The notes under the pieces were generated by a model. It worked only from the letters and a program-made list of their open reading frames with translations, was not told the DNA's origin and did no database searches. Of a DNA stretch of 64,000 nucleotides, positions 34,438-45,253 are shown in pieces (position 1 is the stretch's first letter; each line of letters begins with the position of its first letter). Made by a program: the position numbers and the translations under genes. The DNA comes from Ostrinia nubilalis (Eukaryota > Arthropoda > Insecta > Lepidoptera > Crambidae), in contig NC_087092.1 of the NCBI RefSeq assembly GCF_963855985.1, forward strand, positions 3,410,001 to 3,474,000, given 5' to 3'.

Positions 34438-36051
34438 GTTAGTAAGACATTCACTCTATCTCCGCTGATAGTAACAAGTATTTATTTATCTTATGCCCTA
34501 CATTCGTCTTATACTGAATATTTACTTATCGTATCGAATTTATGTACTTGCAGTACATTCGCGAGATAGTAAGACGAGTCGGCTTCATTCAAGAAACCAA
34601 AAGAAATGCATTGAACTTTCAAGATCAAGCTTTGCAAGACTTGCTAGTTTCAAGGAAGCTACATGAATTTTCTTTAATAAATGCTTGTTAAATAGACTCA
34701 AAATTCATTTAAAATTAGATTAAAGGTGGTTTAAATGGTATTTATAAGCATGAATATCGTATAGCAACAGGATGAATGCACGGGTTAGTCCGTTTAGTTG
34801 GCGGTTAGCGGCCCGCGCAAGCCGGCAGGCGGGCCGCGGAGCGCTGGGAATGCAACCTCCCTGCAGGAATTACAAAGGGAGCACACTAAAACAAGGACGC
34901 ATTTCGGTCGTCCTCTAAAAACATTTCATTGAACCTGCACGACCAGCACGACGCGTGGCTAAAACAGGCAACGCATTTAATGCGAACTTATGTCATCGGA
35001 AATTTTGCTGATTAGAATACGTCATGATACCTACCTATCTTATTGAACAATAGCTTGGTAATATGAAACACTTTGTTTTGTAATTGTTACAACCTTGATA
35101 CCCTACCTACCTACCTACCTAATGGCCATTAACGTTGTCTATCTTTGTTTCTAATTACCAGCCTATTTTAGCTCTGTTGGGCCGTTATTAAATAGGTAAA
35201 CGAAAGAGACCTAATTTACTATCATCGTTATGATTGGATTCCACTCAGCAAGAGCCACATTAAGTAGGATATAATATCCATTATCATGTAAATATTAACC
35301 CTTGAGCTAGTTATTGCGATCTATCTAAGCCTATGCTAATGGGTTATAGGACTAACAATAACTCAGATGACTTGTATTCTGAAAGTTGGTGCCTATTTGT
35401 AACCACTTAAGTAAGCATGAAACTGTATAAATAAAATAGGTATTTTCTTGAACTATTTGAGTAATGTTCATTCAGTTGACAACTAAAGGTTATCTAGTAT
35501 GTTAACTAGTACCTAACTAAGTTAGGAAATATTTTCAACAATGTGTACGAGGATAATGTTGTAGTTGTAAAGAACAAACACAAACACTCCCATTATTGTC
35601 AATGATTTATTTAATCTACACTAATCTACAGAAACCATTTCTCTAATAAGACTCAAGTAACTAACAATCAAGAGTTGATTTATCAAACATGACAAATCCA
35701 ATAAAATGCCAACAGAGCGGCGCCAGAGCCTCTCATTACGTTGATAACTTCAATCATAGGACTTATCTAGTCCCAGACTAGTGAGGCCTGTCCTGCTATA
35801 TTATTCAGCGTTAGTTTTCCGTACTTAGTACTTGTATTATGGACGCTAAAATCTCTGCCCCCACTTACGTTATCATCATGATAAAGCCACTTTAGATTGC
35901 GGCTGTGGGCGTTCGTATCCAGTTTTCTGATGTCACCCTTAATAAAATAATTCCAGTGCGAATTTCGATCTGCATTTTGCCAAAACCATACATACGGGGG
36001 ATCTATAGAGCTGAATAGCTATTGAAATAGTCTTAAGGCAAAAATTAATTG
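34438..36051. other. noncoding stretch with a GC-rich patch
   Basis: No coding exon is supported. A GC-rich block at about 34796-34850 (GCGGTTAGCGGCCCGCGCAA, GCCGGCAGGCGGGCCGCGGA) stands out against AT-rich surroundings and could be a CpG-rich regulatory site. A CTAC run lies at 35103-35121. Confidence 0.4.
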
Positions 36052-36059
36052 GGTTGAAT

Positions 36060-36298
36060 CAGTAGCGGCGTAAGGGGGGGGCGGTGGGGGCGGTCCGCCC
36101 TGGGTGCCAAGCATCAGGGGGTGACAAAGTCGCGCAAATTAGTACTCACTGACGCATCTGCATGGCAAGGACGGTCGTGATGTCATGACAGGGGGGGTGC
36201 CATTCTGGGGTGCCTTGTGCTATAATTTATATTATGACGGGGGGGGGGGGGGGGGGGGGGTGCCGCCCCGGGTGCCAACCTATGCTACGCCGCCACTG
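36060..36298. mobile_element. hAT-type MITE with 8 bp duplication
   Basis: The ends CAGTAGCGGCGTA and TACGCCGCCACTG are reverse complements with one mismatch, and GGTTGAAT flanks both sides (36052-36059, 36299-36306). CAG..CTG ends and an 8 bp duplication define hAT. The interior has GGGGTGCC repeats and an uninterrupted run of more than 20 G near 36239-36260. Confidence 0.9.
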
Positions 36299-36306
36299 GG
36301 TTGAAT

Positions 36307-38042
36307 TGAAATTGATTTGATTGGGAACAAATATGATTTTGATCAGTGGAGAAGCCAAATACCGTCTACAACTGTACAGTTTATTTGCATACACGATCCC
36401 ACACAAAGTGAAGGGATTTTGATGGAATGCACTTACAGATGTTTAGTGCGACAATCAAAACATTCCAATAAGTTCTACTGTCCCCAAAGCAAAATTTCTC
36501 ACAGATATTGCGGTGGCGGCGGTCCTTTAGCTACTGTGGAAGCGGTCTGTGTAGTTTTGATTAATTGGACTCCAATTCTAAAACAAGATTGAGATCTGCA
36601 TGGACGATATCGACCTAATTGCCGGAGTCACGCCACCATAGGTAGCAAGCAAATGACGCTAAAGGTCGTTTGCTGGCCTACCGTTTTAGATAACGCTTGC
36701 GTGCTGTGCGACTCGTCGAGGCGAACTTCTCGACTAAAACTAGTGAGTCCTACAAAGATTGCTACACGACGGATTTGCAGATAAGGCCCTGGTTCCTTTA
36801 GCTATCTCGCATTCGCACCTACTTTGGCTTAGGCAATCAAGAACCTTTCGATAAACATGCTTGTTGAGGGGAAAACTGCTTGCTGCATCGCGTCGCGCCT
36901 ACTCATTAATGGCTGACGATCTTTCAAGGTCTGATTACAATCAAAATTAATTTAATTGTTCCATTTTCATATGCAAATAGGCTCTGCTTATTCAGACATT
37001 GATTAAATCTAACCTTTTTGTGCATACTGCATAGAGCTGATTATCTCGGGGAAATTGTGATTATCATTACGGACACTACCTTGTTATCCACAGCGTCATT
37101 AATGTTGGAAATCTCACACGCCCTTTTGACCCCCATTCTGGCATCAAATAAATTTCGACATTCTGTCTTGTTAACGCTTCTCTGTACGTGCGTAGCTTTA
37201 TTTCAATAACGATTTTGAATTTCATATCTAGACATCTGACTACAGATTTACGTTCTTAGTTATCATTAATTCTATCATCAGTACGTCATAAAATAAAATG
37301 TCTATTGTTCTCGACTTGCTAAGTTGGTGTCCTACTAGTCCCTCTTCCTATCCAAAAGCCAAAGTCATTGATTTTTTAATTTATTTTAACTCGTTGCAGC
37401 GGGATTGGAGCAAGCATGTACCAGTTAATGAGGGTACCTGTCCAAAGCCCGCATACATGCCTCGCGCTGTGACCAGCAGGATGTGATTAATTAAATTGCA
37501 GCCTAGATTTCCGTTTTAACCTGCCCGACTGGGATTTAAAACCGTGATGTAGAAATAACTGCGACTGCATTAATTGAATACGAATCATTACGCTGAGTGA
37601 TACCTGTACAATACATACTCTGATTAATTCATCTATTAGGTCCAGATTATTATGCAAAATCTTATGACTATGTCCTAATTGCTACACATTTATAAATGCT
37701 TCCTGCAGGATGAAATTAAATAAATTATTTTAATAAATATTAATAAAATTGCCACTTGTATTGGTTATTGTCAGGATAGGCCAGGACAAAGAAAAAAGTC
37801 AAACGCTTATAAAACTTTTAAGAATTAAACCCACACGTGGGTAATGCCGCAGGCAGAAGCTATAATTTTATTGAATCACATTAGAAAAAGAACTCTTGAC
37901 TTGATTAATAGCAAAACCAACACAAGTAGTATGGTATTTAGAAGTTAAAATTAATCTAATTTAGCTTATTGCCGGTTTTTTTTCCTTTGTTTATTTATAT
38001 TCTTTTTTTATTATTTATTTGTTTTCAATATAAAACAAAACT
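36307..38042. other. noncoding stretch before LINE A
   Basis: Short open frames (36317-36592, 37018-37209, 37298-37486) match nothing I recognise and lack splice context. The last roughly 80 bp before 38043, T-rich, are probably the 5' end of LINE A, but its boundary and target duplication could not be placed. Confidence 0.5.
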
Positions 38043-39503
38043 ATGGCAGTTTGTTCAAAGTGCAAAAAAACATTGCCCACCAAAGAATTTTTGTGCTGTG
38101 TGAAATGCAAATCTAAATATGATCTTTGTTGTGGAAATGTCTCCACACAAAGGTTTTATAATACTATGACACCCGAAAGAAAGAAAAAATGGATTTGTGA
38201 CAGTTGTATACCGAAAAAGTCAACAAAAACAGTATGCATTAACAACAAAATAGATTCTACGTCGACACCATCTACATCAACACCAATACATTCATCGTTA
38301 AAAATTCAAGAAAAGTTAAGTCCTGCAACAGTACAAGCAGAACACTCTCCACAAAGAAATGTCACACGTAGAAAACAACGCAATTTATTGTCAATATCTA
38401 AGTCGTATGAGTCGCTGCTTCAACATGATACGTCAACTAACTTACCTGCAAGAAATAAAAGTATTAGTAGAAGTGTGGAAAATGTATGCGATCTAAATAT
38501 AGTAAAGGACATGAAGAATGACATAGAAAAGCTAAAATTAGAATTGAGTTGTGTGCAGAATGAACTAGAGAATAAGATCCTGGAGAATAATGAGTTAAAC
38601 AGGATAGTACAAGATTTAACAGAAAAAGTGAGCTTCTTAAAAGATGTATGTCGAGAACCGGAAAAAAACAGAAGTCATATCAATACTTCTATACCAATAC
38701 AAGACCAAAACTTATCCGACTGCCGAGACGTAACTTGTAATTCAGAGGATAATTTGATAGTGCAACAGCACTACCAGTCGCAATTCAAAGATGTCGAGGA
38801 GCAGTTTAACAAATTAAGAAACAATTTTGAGAACATTCAGGAGGAAATGAATAAAATATATAATTTAATTGAGTTTTTGAGGAAGGAAATGAAAAAAATT
38901 CGCAGAAAGCCCAAGAATAAAGAAACGTTAATTGCAAGTAGTAAATTTAATCTAAAAAGACATAAAATGTGTATATTGTCTAGTTCAAACACCTATAATA
39001 TCCCAAACATTATTGAGAACTTAAATCTTGACAGTTACTATGATTATTGTCATTACATCAAGAACGGGGCAAGTGTTTTAGAGCTACTCGACGGGTTATA
39101 CTCCAAAGTAAAAGATTTTAACTCCGAAGACTACTGTGTCATATTACTTGGGGAAAGCGATTTCCACCATCAGAAAACATATGCTAAATTAGTGAAAGAA
39201 ATTAGAAAAGCTCTAATACCAGTGATGCACACAAACATCATTCTGGTTCCACCTACATATATTTGTGGTGCGCCTATATTTAATTACAAAGTAGAGGTTT
39301 TTAATAGAGCACTATCCGATGACGTGAGAGAACATCAACACGTTTACATGTTTGATTCTAATCAGGACTTGAAGTACACAATGTTTTCGACAGCAACAGG
39401 AAAACTGAACAAAGCTGGGATGAGGACGATATTTTTGAATATTCAGAAGTTAATAGGTAACATAAACGATGCAAGTACTAGTTTTTTTCGTGGATATGAA
39501 TGA
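38043..39503 (+). CDS. LINE A ORF1: zinc finger, coiled coil, SGNH-like domain
   Basis: This 486-residue protein is the nucleic-acid-binding or accessory protein of a CR1/jockey-group LINE. Residues 4-57 form a PHD-like finger (CSKCKKTL, CCVKCKSKYDLCC, ICDSCI). Residues about 150-205 and 250-295 are charged heptad-like coiled coils. From about 310 a domain reads CILSSSN, ILLGESDFHH, NIILVPPTY and VFNRAL, the order of SGNH esterase blocks found in CR1 ORF1 proteins, although the usual GDS and GxND motifs are altered. The stop overlaps the ORF2 start (ATGAATGA), as expected for coupled reinitiation. The frame is intact. Confidence 0.85.
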   Translation: MAVCSKCKKTLPTKEFLCCVKCKSKYDLCCGNVSTQRFYNTMTPERKKKWICDSCIPKKSTKTVCINNKIDSTSTPSTSTPIHSSLKIQEKLSPATVQAEHSPQRNVTRRKQRNLLSISKSYESLLQHDTSTNLPARNKSISRSVENVCDLNIVKDMKNDIEKLKLELSCVQNELENKILENNELNRIVQDLTEKVSFLKDVCREPEKNRSHINTSIPIQDQNLSDCRDVTCNSEDNLIVQQHYQSQFKDVEEQFNKLRNNFENIQEEMNKIYNLIEFLRKEMKKIRRKPKNKETLIASSKFNLKRHKMCILSSSNTYNIPNIIENLNLDSYYDYCHYIKNGASVLELLDGLYSKVKDFNSEDYCVILLGESDFHHQKTYAKLVKEIRKALIPVMHTNIILVPPTYICGAPIFNYKVEVFNRALSDDVREHQHVYMFDSNQDLKYTMFSTATGKLNKAGMRTIFLNIQKLIGNINDASTSFFRGYE

Positions 39504-41258
39504 CCAAAAAAATCCTGAATATATTAACTATGATGACACCTCTCTTGGATTATTACACCTAAATATTGCTGGAGCTCTAAATAAACAGGATTTACTCCAA
39601 TGTGAAATCATCCAATTCGAAAAAGAACAGCGATTAACAATAGATGTTGTTTGTCTATGTGAAACAAACCTTGAGGTGGGATCAGAGTCAAATTTAAAAC
39701 TCAATAATTTCACAATGGCGACGTGGTTCTCTAGAAAACGCTCAAAACGTGGAGGAGTTGCTATATTACTTAAAAAAGATATAGAATATAAGATGATTGA
39801 CCACCTTAGAAGCTTATCCGAGAAATTTGTCTTCGAATGTTGTGGACTTGAATTAACGGCATATGGCATAATTGTGATTTGTATTTATACTAATAAAACG
39901 CCATCATCTACGAACTCAATATTTTTCAAAAAGCTATCAGATCTGATGTATGAACTGTGTAAAAAAAAACGCAAAAAGATAGTAATTTGTGGAGACTGGA
40001 ACATTAATACTTTATCAAACACTAATATCGCTGTCGAACTACAACAAGTCTTACAAAATTGCAATTTGGAATTAAAGATAAATGAACCCACAAGAATTAC
40101 AAACAACACCAAAACCTGCATAGATCAAATAGCAACCAATATAAAAAGTAGCACATCCAGTATTCATGAATTGGGTCTATCTGATCATACAGCTCAAGTG
40201 CTTAGAATTCCAATCAAAGAAAGAAAGAGACCTGTAACAAAATGGTGGTACGAGTTTCAAAGGGACTATTGCAACGAGAATCAAGAAAAGTTCCTCGAGT
40301 GTTTAAGAAAATTGTCATTTTCAACAATTTATGAAGAAAATCTGAATGCTACCGATTCTTTCAACGAGTTTTACAGTTTGTACAAGTTACTCTATGACTT
40401 ATGTTTCCCTACGGTAAAGGTGAAGAAGTATTTAAGAAGTGAAACTTCAAGGTGGTTAACAAAGGGTATAAGACGAAGTTGTCAAAGAAAGCGTACACTT
40501 TACTTATGTAATCGAAAAAATTATGGCTCTTACAGTATTTTATATAAAAATTATTCATCTATTTTAAAGAAATGTATTAAATTCTCTCAGAAAAGTAATA
40601 ATTTAAATTATATTAATAAATTTGATAACAAATGTAAAGCGGTATGGAATGTAATTAATAGATACACTAAGAATTTTGAAAAGCTAAGCTCGATACAAAA
40701 GATATGTACACCCGAAAATGAGTATAAGGATCCACAGACTATTTCAAATGTTTTTAACAAATATTTTATTGATAGCGTTTCTGGCAATCACCATGAAAAC
40801 TCCAATTCTTACTTGGTTGATGAACATATAGAATCTGTACAGTCTACAATATTTTTAAGTCCAGTATCCGAAACTGAACTCATAAAAATAGTTAACTCCC
40901 TAAAAAACTCGATGTCTGTAGGCTTTGATGAGATTCGCACAGATATTGTTAAAAAGAGTATTTTAATCATAGTACAGCAATTCACATTTGTAATAAATAA
41001 ACTCATGCTTGAAGGTTCTTTTCCTAATGTTTTAAAAAAATCAATTGTAAAACCGTTGTACAAAAAAGGTGCAAAATCTTTATTACAGAACTATAGACCA
41101 GTAACACTTATACCGATTTTTTCAAAAATTTTAGAGAAGTTGATGTTTAGCAGATTGAATAGTTTTTTAGACAGTAATGATGTTATAAAAGAGGAACAGA
41201 ACGGCTTTCGCAAAAGTAAAAGTACATCACTAGCTACATTTAAATTAATTAGATCTAT
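39496..41258 (+). CDS. LINE A ORF2, 5' part: AP endonuclease and start of reverse transcriptase
   Basis: ATG at 39496 overlaps the ORF1 stop. The frame has an earlier ATG (39469), but the overlap favours 39496. The endonuclease keeps LNIAGA, CETNL, IYTNK, CGDWNINTL, TCIDQIATN and GLSDHTAQV, so its catalytic N, E, D/N and SDH residues are present. The RT begins KSIVKPLYKKGAKSL, QNYRPVTLIPIFSKILEKLM, QNGFRKSKST. At 41258 a DNA transposon interrupts it. The open frame runs on to 41352 only by reading into the insertion (chimeric tail). The rest of RT resumes at 49181. Confidence 0.93.
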
Positions 41259-41749
41259 GGGTCATTCTAAGTTAAGAGGTACTTTCGATGTCAAGGGCAA
41301 AAAAGTACCTTTTTTTTATTCTAACTACCTAATTAACCTATTTATTGCTTAAAACTAAATGTCTTCTACATGCTCACTTAAATTTATTACAGAAATGTAC
41401 ACAGTTTAGTCACAATAAGTTCTAATACAAGAAAAACGTCTCTCCCCTGGGCTGTCCCAAACCCGACTTTATCTGTAAACCAGTTATTATGAATGTATTA
41501 AAATTAAATAATTACTTCATCATTGTCAATTTTATACAGAACAATAACTTAGGAACACTGTCTTATAAGTCAAATTACATAAATTCAAATTTTTCATAAA
41601 TAATATCAACGCCGAAATTTGTCCTCCGTATTTTGTGTCTCGTCCCCTGGCTTTTTGTTTTTGTTTAAAAATCAGTTTTGTTTTACTATTTTGTGGAAGT
41701 TGTGGCCTTTAGTGCATAGGATGTAACGTGAAGCTATCAACAAGAGGCG

Positions 41750-42358
41750 CATAAGCCGACTGCGAAGTCATTTTAACCGCCATTTCAATCACGCCGCTCG
41801 CTGGGTGTCGAAGTGTTGAGTGAATGCAGTCTTTCCTCTGGTAAGTTTTATTTAGCAATTATTTGTTAAAATACTAATGTAAACTTCAATATTTACTATG
41901 AATAGTGCATACATTGTTACGTTTGGTTGTGAATTGCGTACGAGAAACACTTTTGCGGCTATTTTAGATATTGATCGAAAATGTATCTCCGCTGGCGTAT
42001 TTCCCCTGGCTTTTTTGATGGCAGGGGAGATTCTTAATGTCCAGGGGAGATACATTTGTATGCGTTTTCATGAATACTTCTATATTTTTCTCTGAACCTT
42101 TACTTGGTATTATGTATATCTTAACTTTACAATTTAATATTACTTTTTTACAGAAAAAATGGCATCTAGAAAGCTAAAGCGCTTGAGAAAACCTGCCCGA
42201 ATATGAAAATTTTCACCGTAGATATACCGTAGACATACTATCGGAAAAAGCAGCAACATTAGATTCTACTGAAGGTATAAAGACTTTTTTAGGCACAGTA
42301 AAGGTTCACCATGTTACCGGTAGCGTATTTATACCTAATTGGCTGACATTATAAAAAG
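41750..42358 (+). pseudogene. decayed gene of the DNA transposon (possible transposase 5' part)
   Basis: A plausible noncoding exon ends at about 41840 (CTTTCCTCTG|GTAAGT). An acceptor TTTTTTACAG at 42144-42153 is followed by ATG 42159 (MASRKLKRLRKPAR). A one-base shift later the frame reads ENFHRRYTVDILSEKAATLD, then a TFLGTVKVHHVTG stretch, up to a stop at 42352-42354. A spliced layout with a basic N-terminus suits a eukaryotic transposase, but I cannot assign the family. It is interrupted by frameshift, stops and the RTE tail. Confidence 0.5.
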
Positions 42359-42519
42359 TTTGAGATGCTTCTGTGACTCCAGAGTTATGTCATCATTTTG
42401 AATTGGGTACCTACTTTGGATTATCCATAAACACCTGCTAAAGTCACTGTTTCTGTGAAGGAAACTACGCAAAATTTTTTCGTCCAAAATACCTCAGTGC
42501 CTATAGACGAAAGTCTTCA

Positions 42520-42785
42520 ATCAAGCAACCTGAAGTGGCAAAGGCCATGACACATAGTACGCAGAACTAACGGCCGATGGGGCAGCAAGGTTCTGGAGTG
42601 GAGACCTCGTACCGGAATGCGCAGTGTAGGACGTCCACCCACAAGGTGGACCGACGACCTCATAAAGGTAGCAGGAAAGGGCTGGATGCAGGCCGCCACC
42701 AACCGGCCATTGTGGAAATCATTGGGGGAAGCCGATTTTAAGCAGTGGACGTCCTATGGCTGAAATAATGATGATGAATAATTGA
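42520..42785 (+). repeat. RTE LINE 3' fragment within the DNA transposon
   Basis: The sequence encodes the RTE C-terminus (VLEWRPRTGMRSVGRPPT, RWTDDLIKVAGKGWMQAATN, RPLWKSLGEA) and ends CTATGGCTGAAATAATGATG with GATGAT repeats. It is the best-preserved RTE tail in the window, so relatively recent. Confidence 0.9.
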
Positions 42786-42818
42786 TGATGATGTTTCTTT
42801 AATCTCCTGGGATCAGGT

Positions 42819-42890
42819 TTTAAAAAAACTACCCTACCCTAAGTTAAAATTGAGAGGGCAGCATTTTTTATGCTTTAATGAATCTATTGA
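42819..42890 (+). pseudogene. transposase-like frame interrupted by LINE B (continues at 48619)
   Basis: The frame SWDQVLKKLPYPKLKLRG then QHFLCFNES runs into the LINE B target site (TCTATTGA). With LINE B removed it continues in frame at 48619 (DVFERRYYIK) and stays open to about 48738. The coding-like composition and exact continuity suggest it is part of the DNA transposon's former protein. Confidence 0.5.
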
Positions 42891-43395
42891 GAATGAGACG
42901 CGCGGGGCGCGGAAGCGGGGCGGACGTGTTTATTTTGCTCCCGTGTATCTTAATGTTTACAATGATTTATCCGAACAATTGATGTGTGGTGAATTTAAAG
43001 TTACATCGCTAATTGCTAAATCTATCTAACTGTGAACCTTGAGTGTTAAAAAGTGGACTAGTTTTAAAACAGTGAACGAATTTATAAAATCAGCTGTTAC
43101 ATTTTGAACGTGTGGTGGTGACCGATAGTGTCGTGTGTCCTTGCTAGGCGAGGTCGGTCATTGAACTCACTGCGCTCGGATCGGATCGTTGATCTTCGTC
43201 TGCGATCGTAAAATCACCGCAGACACATAATAGACAATTTCGCCCGCTCACTGCGTAGCACCGTGGTGTTGTGAGCGTAGCGTGCGATTAAAGTTCACTT
43301 GTCTTGGGACCCTGGTTCAAATCTCGAAGTGACATATTTTTTGTATTTTTTTTTTTTTTTGGGATTTCCTCTTTTAAATAATATATTTTTGAAAA

Positions 43396-44538
43396 ATGGC
43401 ACCGAACAAAATTATCTGTGGAGGGTGCCGTGTTGTTATTGAGGACAAAAGATTTTTGTTGTGTAATGGCTGCGGCCAGTATTACGACTTGATTTGCGCT
43501 AACGTCTCGCAGAAGAGATTTAACAACACACTACCAAAAGATTTCAAGGATGCCTGGCGATGCGCTCTCTGCAAGAGCAACCAGCCGAAATTGGACAACA
43601 CCAACACCCCTGTCCGTGCTGCAGCCGAGGGCGTCACACTGCAGAGAGGAGCTGCAACCAAAAGTCCTGTACAATTGGACATGTCGGCCACTGAGCAGTC
43701 ATTAACCTTTATGGGTAACTTAAATGACACTGCTCATAATATTACCGTTGAGATGTCTGACTATCAAATATTTGCTATGGAGTTGCGCTCATTTAAAGAA
43801 GAGATGCGGGAAGAGCTCAGGGCCAACAGAGTACAAATACAGCAGCTTAATGAAACTATAGCATCGATTTCTAAGAGAGTCACTGAGAGTGAAAGTCGCA
43901 TTAGTAAGCTCGAAGAGCGTATGCAGGTTTTGGAGGACAGTCAGCCCAACGACCAGACACAAAAATCCCTTGCGGCCTCTATTGAGCATCTGAAGGCTGA
44001 ACTGAACGATAGAGATCAAGACCTTCTTCTGAACGACGTTGAAATCTCCTGCATACCTGAACAGAAGGAGGAAAGTCTGTCGCATGTGGTCACGGTCCTG
44101 GCAAGCAAACTGGGTGTTGCTTTGTGTAACCAGGACATCGTAAGTGCCACGCGTGTGGGTCGCAAGTCTGAGTCCGGCGAGCCGCCTGCGCGCCCGCGCC
44201 CCATTGTCGTACGGATGGCGCGGCGCGCGCTGCGGGACCAATTGCTTCAGGCCGCCAGGGTGCGTCGAGGTGCTACTACGGAGGGAACTGGACTTCCTGG
44301 AGCGTCGTGTCGTTTTTATCTCAATGAAAGACTAACAAAAACCAATAGACAGTTATTTAGGCGTGCACGTGATCTGGGCAAGCGGCTTGGATGGCGTTTT
44401 GTGTGGACACGAGATGGCCGGATATATGTGCGTCAGCATCCCGGCAAAGACTCTCCGCGCATTCGTCTCTACACTGAGGCCGATTTGGTCCGGGTTTTTG
44501 GTGCTGATGCCATTGGTTCGTTTGTTGATGGTAAATAG
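43396..44538 (+). CDS. LINE B ORF1: zinc finger, coiled coil, FP25K-like C-terminal domain
   Basis: This 380-residue protein is probably the RNA-binding chaperone of LINE B. Residues 8-60 carry a PHD-like cysteine set (CGGCRVVI, LCNGCGQYYDLIC, RCALCKS). Residues about 115-215 form a coiled coil (ELRSFKEEMREELRANRVQI). From about 215 it resembles the C-terminal domain shared by many insect LINE ORF1 proteins and baculovirus FP25K: NDVEISCIPEQKEESL, ATRVGRK, RPIVVRMARRALRDQLLQAA, RFYLNERLTKTNRQLFRRAR, FVWTRDGRIYVR. The ATG of the next frame (44528) precedes its TAG stop by 8 bases. Confidence 0.88.
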   Translation: MAPNKIICGGCRVVIEDKRFLLCNGCGQYYDLICANVSQKRFNNTLPKDFKDAWRCALCKSNQPKLDNTNTPVRAAAEGVTLQRGAATKSPVQLDMSATEQSLTFMGNLNDTAHNITVEMSDYQIFAMELRSFKEEMREELRANRVQIQQLNETIASISKRVTESESRISKLEERMQVLEDSQPNDQTQKSLAASIEHLKAELNDRDQDLLLNDVEISCIPEQKEESLSHVVTVLASKLGVALCNQDIVSATRVGRKSESGEPPARPRPIVVRMARRALRDQLLQAARVRRGATTEGTGLPGASCRFYLNERLTKTNRQLFRRARDLGKRLGWRFVWTRDGRIYVRQHPGKDSPRIRLYTEADLVRVFGADAIGSFVDGK

Positions 44539-45253
44539 TGATGGCTGCCCTGTGATAGCGACTCTAACAATGTTTAACATCAGTTGTTACTTTATAAGAG
44601 TTTACGGAATTGTTACAATTATCCATAATATTTTAAAAGTGTATTTTGATTGTAATTGCTGTTTGTTTCTCTTCTATTATCAGGTTGCTGTCTTAATACT
44701 ATTGATTTGTATGGGCTTGTTAAAAGTTTTGTTTTCAAATAGTGTGAGTGATGTACTTTACTTTTTGTGTTTTATTGCTGGAGAGACTTGGGTGGGAAAT
44801 TTTACATTGGCCATGGGATGTTTACTCTTGTTTGTTTTTTTTATATTGTCACTTGCATATTTTTTGGTATCTGAAAAGCTTAACCATGATTTTACTCTAG
44901 ATTATTTGTATGACGGTGTGTGTGTCGTGGTGATGCAGGGCAATACTGCTGGTTTTTCCGATGAACGTCTTTTGTGTCAACACTCTGATATCATGACTTT
45001 CTATAATTATTATTACACATTGTTTTACTGTTTATACTATATACGTTCATGTAATTTTAACTTATTTTTATTTGGTAAAGACTTATTTTATGTATTGTTG
45101 ACCACAGTTATTGTAAGTATTGCATATTTAACTAAAAAATATTTTTATTTTTATACAGTATATTTTATTTATATTATTATATCTAATAATTCAAACATGA
45201 AATACACAAGCTTACACTGTGAAGTCTTTTTATTAATTTACTTTAAGAAATGA
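44528..45253 (+). CDS. LINE B middle ORF: hydrophobic, predicted membrane protein, unknown
   Basis: This 241-codon frame fills the whole gap between ORF1 and ORF2. Its ATG overlaps the ORF1 end (ATGGTAAATAG) and its TGA overlaps the ORF2 start (ATGA). It lies in a different phase from both. The product is rich in F, Y, L, I, V and C with about four likely membrane helices (residues roughly 44-67, 92-115, 184-203, 208-222; for example VAVLILLICMGLL and LLLFVFFILSLAYFLV). I recognise no family. The T-rich base composition alone would give hydrophobic codons, but staying open over about 240 codons in AT-rich DNA and fitting both junctions is hard to explain by chance. The same frame is open back to an ATG at 44363, overlapping ORF1; I prefer 44528. 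Confidence 0.6.
   Translation: MVNSDGCPVIATLTMFNISCYFIRVYGIVTIIHNILKVYFDCNCCLFLFYYQVAVLILLICMGLLKVLFSNSVSDVLYFLCFIAGETWVGNFTLAMGCLLLFVFFILSLAYFLVSEKLNHDFTLDYLYDGVCVVVMQGNTAGFSDERLLCQHSDIMTFYNYYYTLFYCLYYIRSCNFNLFLFGKDLFYVLLTTVIVSIAYLTKKYFYFYTVYFIYIIISNNSNMKYTSLHCEVFLLIYFKK

Noticed and set aside
36236..36262. Poly-G tract as a special regulatory or G-quadruplex site
   Set aside because: It sits inside a hAT-type MITE whose family carries G runs. It could form a quadruplex, but no function can be argued.
39469..41352. A 627-codon gene
   Set aside because: It is the 5' part of LINE A ORF2 plus about 31 codons read into the DNA transposon. The true start is probably 39496 and the LINE part stops at 41258.
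44363..44527. N-terminal extension of the hydrophobic LINE B frame
   Set aside because: It overlaps ORF1 coding sequence in another phase and is probably a shadow. The ATG at 44528 makes a tight stop/start overlap.
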